Shown piece by piece: positions 20,268 through 20,843 of a stretch of 20,843 nucleotides of DNA. Origin of the DNA: Oppiella nova. Taxonomy: Eukaryota; Arthropoda; Arachnida; Sarcoptiformes; Oppiidae. Position numbers and translations under genes: made by a program. The notes under the pieces were generated by a model. That model had not been told where the DNA came from, did not search any database, and saw nothing but the letters and a program-made list of their open reading frames with translations. Every line of letters starts with the position of its first letter. Position 1 is the first letter of the stretch. The stretch lies in the NCBI GenBank assembly GCA_905397405.1, contig CAJPVJ010000745.1:1-20843 (forward strand). The letters are read 5' to 3'.

Positions 20268-20843
20268 CTCAAACTTATATAATGCAACGTAAAAGCTTTA
20301 CTTCAAAAGTGAAGTTTCACTTATTTTCTGTGCCGCACATCCAGTATATACTTATACACGAGACTTGAATGCACTACAAAAAGCTAAGCAACAAAAAAGT
20401 GGTCCTCAGTCTAAAAGTCTGTACTCTTTATATTGAGAAAACATTTTTAAAAATTCAGTTCATATAAGATTTGAGTGGTTTTTCGCTGCGCTGGAGTTAT
20501 CACAAGCCAAAACCAGTACCACATCCATATACTCGCATCCACTCCAACCTACTATACAATACACTCAACACTAGTGGAAAGGTGTGTAGAGACCTATCCA
20601 CTGCTCGTACACAGCAAATGAATTATAGAAATAAATGTTTTTAAATTATAAATAATGTTTGTCCAGTGATTATCATGTGTGTGTGTATTTGGGGGGCACA
20701 GTATCTCTATATATACGGAGTTCTCATGACGCACCTGTACTTACCATCGGATTGTCGACATAGAGAAAAAAGTTTAAGAATAGGAATCGCTTTTAATTAA
20801 TCACGCGATGGATGGCTCCGTCAGTCATCGCCGATAATTGCAG
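20268..20843. repeat. Direct repeat, right copy (cut by window end)
   Basis: This is the partner of 18448-19027, in the same orientation, shifted by 1820 bases at the left edge and 1816 at the right because of small deletions. The very high identity implies a recent duplication, gene conversion, or two haplotypes joined in the assembly. Confidence 0.95.
20745..20843 (-). other. Possible upstream non-coding Oaz exon (right copy)
   Basis: The same donor and preceding sequence as at 18929, preserved without change in the second copy. If used, the gene would have two near-identical alternative first exons. The 5' boundary is outside the window. Confidence 0.25.

Noticed and set aside
18448-20843. 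Long terminal repeats of a retroelement with 1.24 kb interior
   Set aside because: The copies do not start with TG, no reverse-transcriptase or gag-like frame lies between them, and no primer-binding site or target-site duplication was seen.

Overview
The window is eukaryotic genomic DNA. It is AT-rich, with GT-AG introns from about 0.3 to 5 kb and many long GA/CT microsatellites. It is dominated by one minus-strand gene, which I identify as the invertebrate counterpart of the vertebrate ZNF423/ZNF521 (OAZ/EBFAZ) multi-C2H2 zinc-finger transcription factors, called Oaz in flies. The gene family, intron style and finger count suggest an invertebrate animal, most likely an arthropod (possibly a mite), but the sequence does not fix the species.

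Reading the minus strand from right to left, eight coding exons can be joined with consistent phase at every junction: A 16668-16521, B 16248-16006, C 12747-12613, D 7566-7388, E 5722-5629, F 5273-5136, G 4697-4489 and H 4169-1740. The predicted protein is 1191 residues, or 1211 if an alternative acceptor at 4229 is used. It has an acidic, low-complexity N-terminus with an RRKQAKP motif (the NuRD-recruitment motif of FOG, SALL and ZNF423/521), four closely spaced fingers spread over exons D-G, an Asn-rich linker, and 17 more fingers in the large last exon. Several fingers are nearly identical to vertebrate ones. The block equivalent to vertebrate fingers 6-13 is nearly absent, and two fingers lie beyond the vertebrate C-terminus.

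Region by region: 1-1739 is AT-rich 3' UTR and flank. 1740-16668 is the Oaz gene, its introns carrying GA/CT tracts and one 39-bp perfect inverted repeat. 16669-18447 is upstream, non-coding, probably 5' UTR or intron. 18448-19027 and 20268-20843 are two nearly identical direct copies of a segment of at least 575 bp, about 1.82 kb apart. Each copy carries the same strong minus-strand splice donor, so a duplicated upstream non-coding exon or promoter of this gene is possible. The second copy is cut by the window end.

No RNA genes, CRISPR arrays, intact transposons or second convincing protein-coding gene were found. All statements come from reading the sequence and recalled family sequences; no database search was run.
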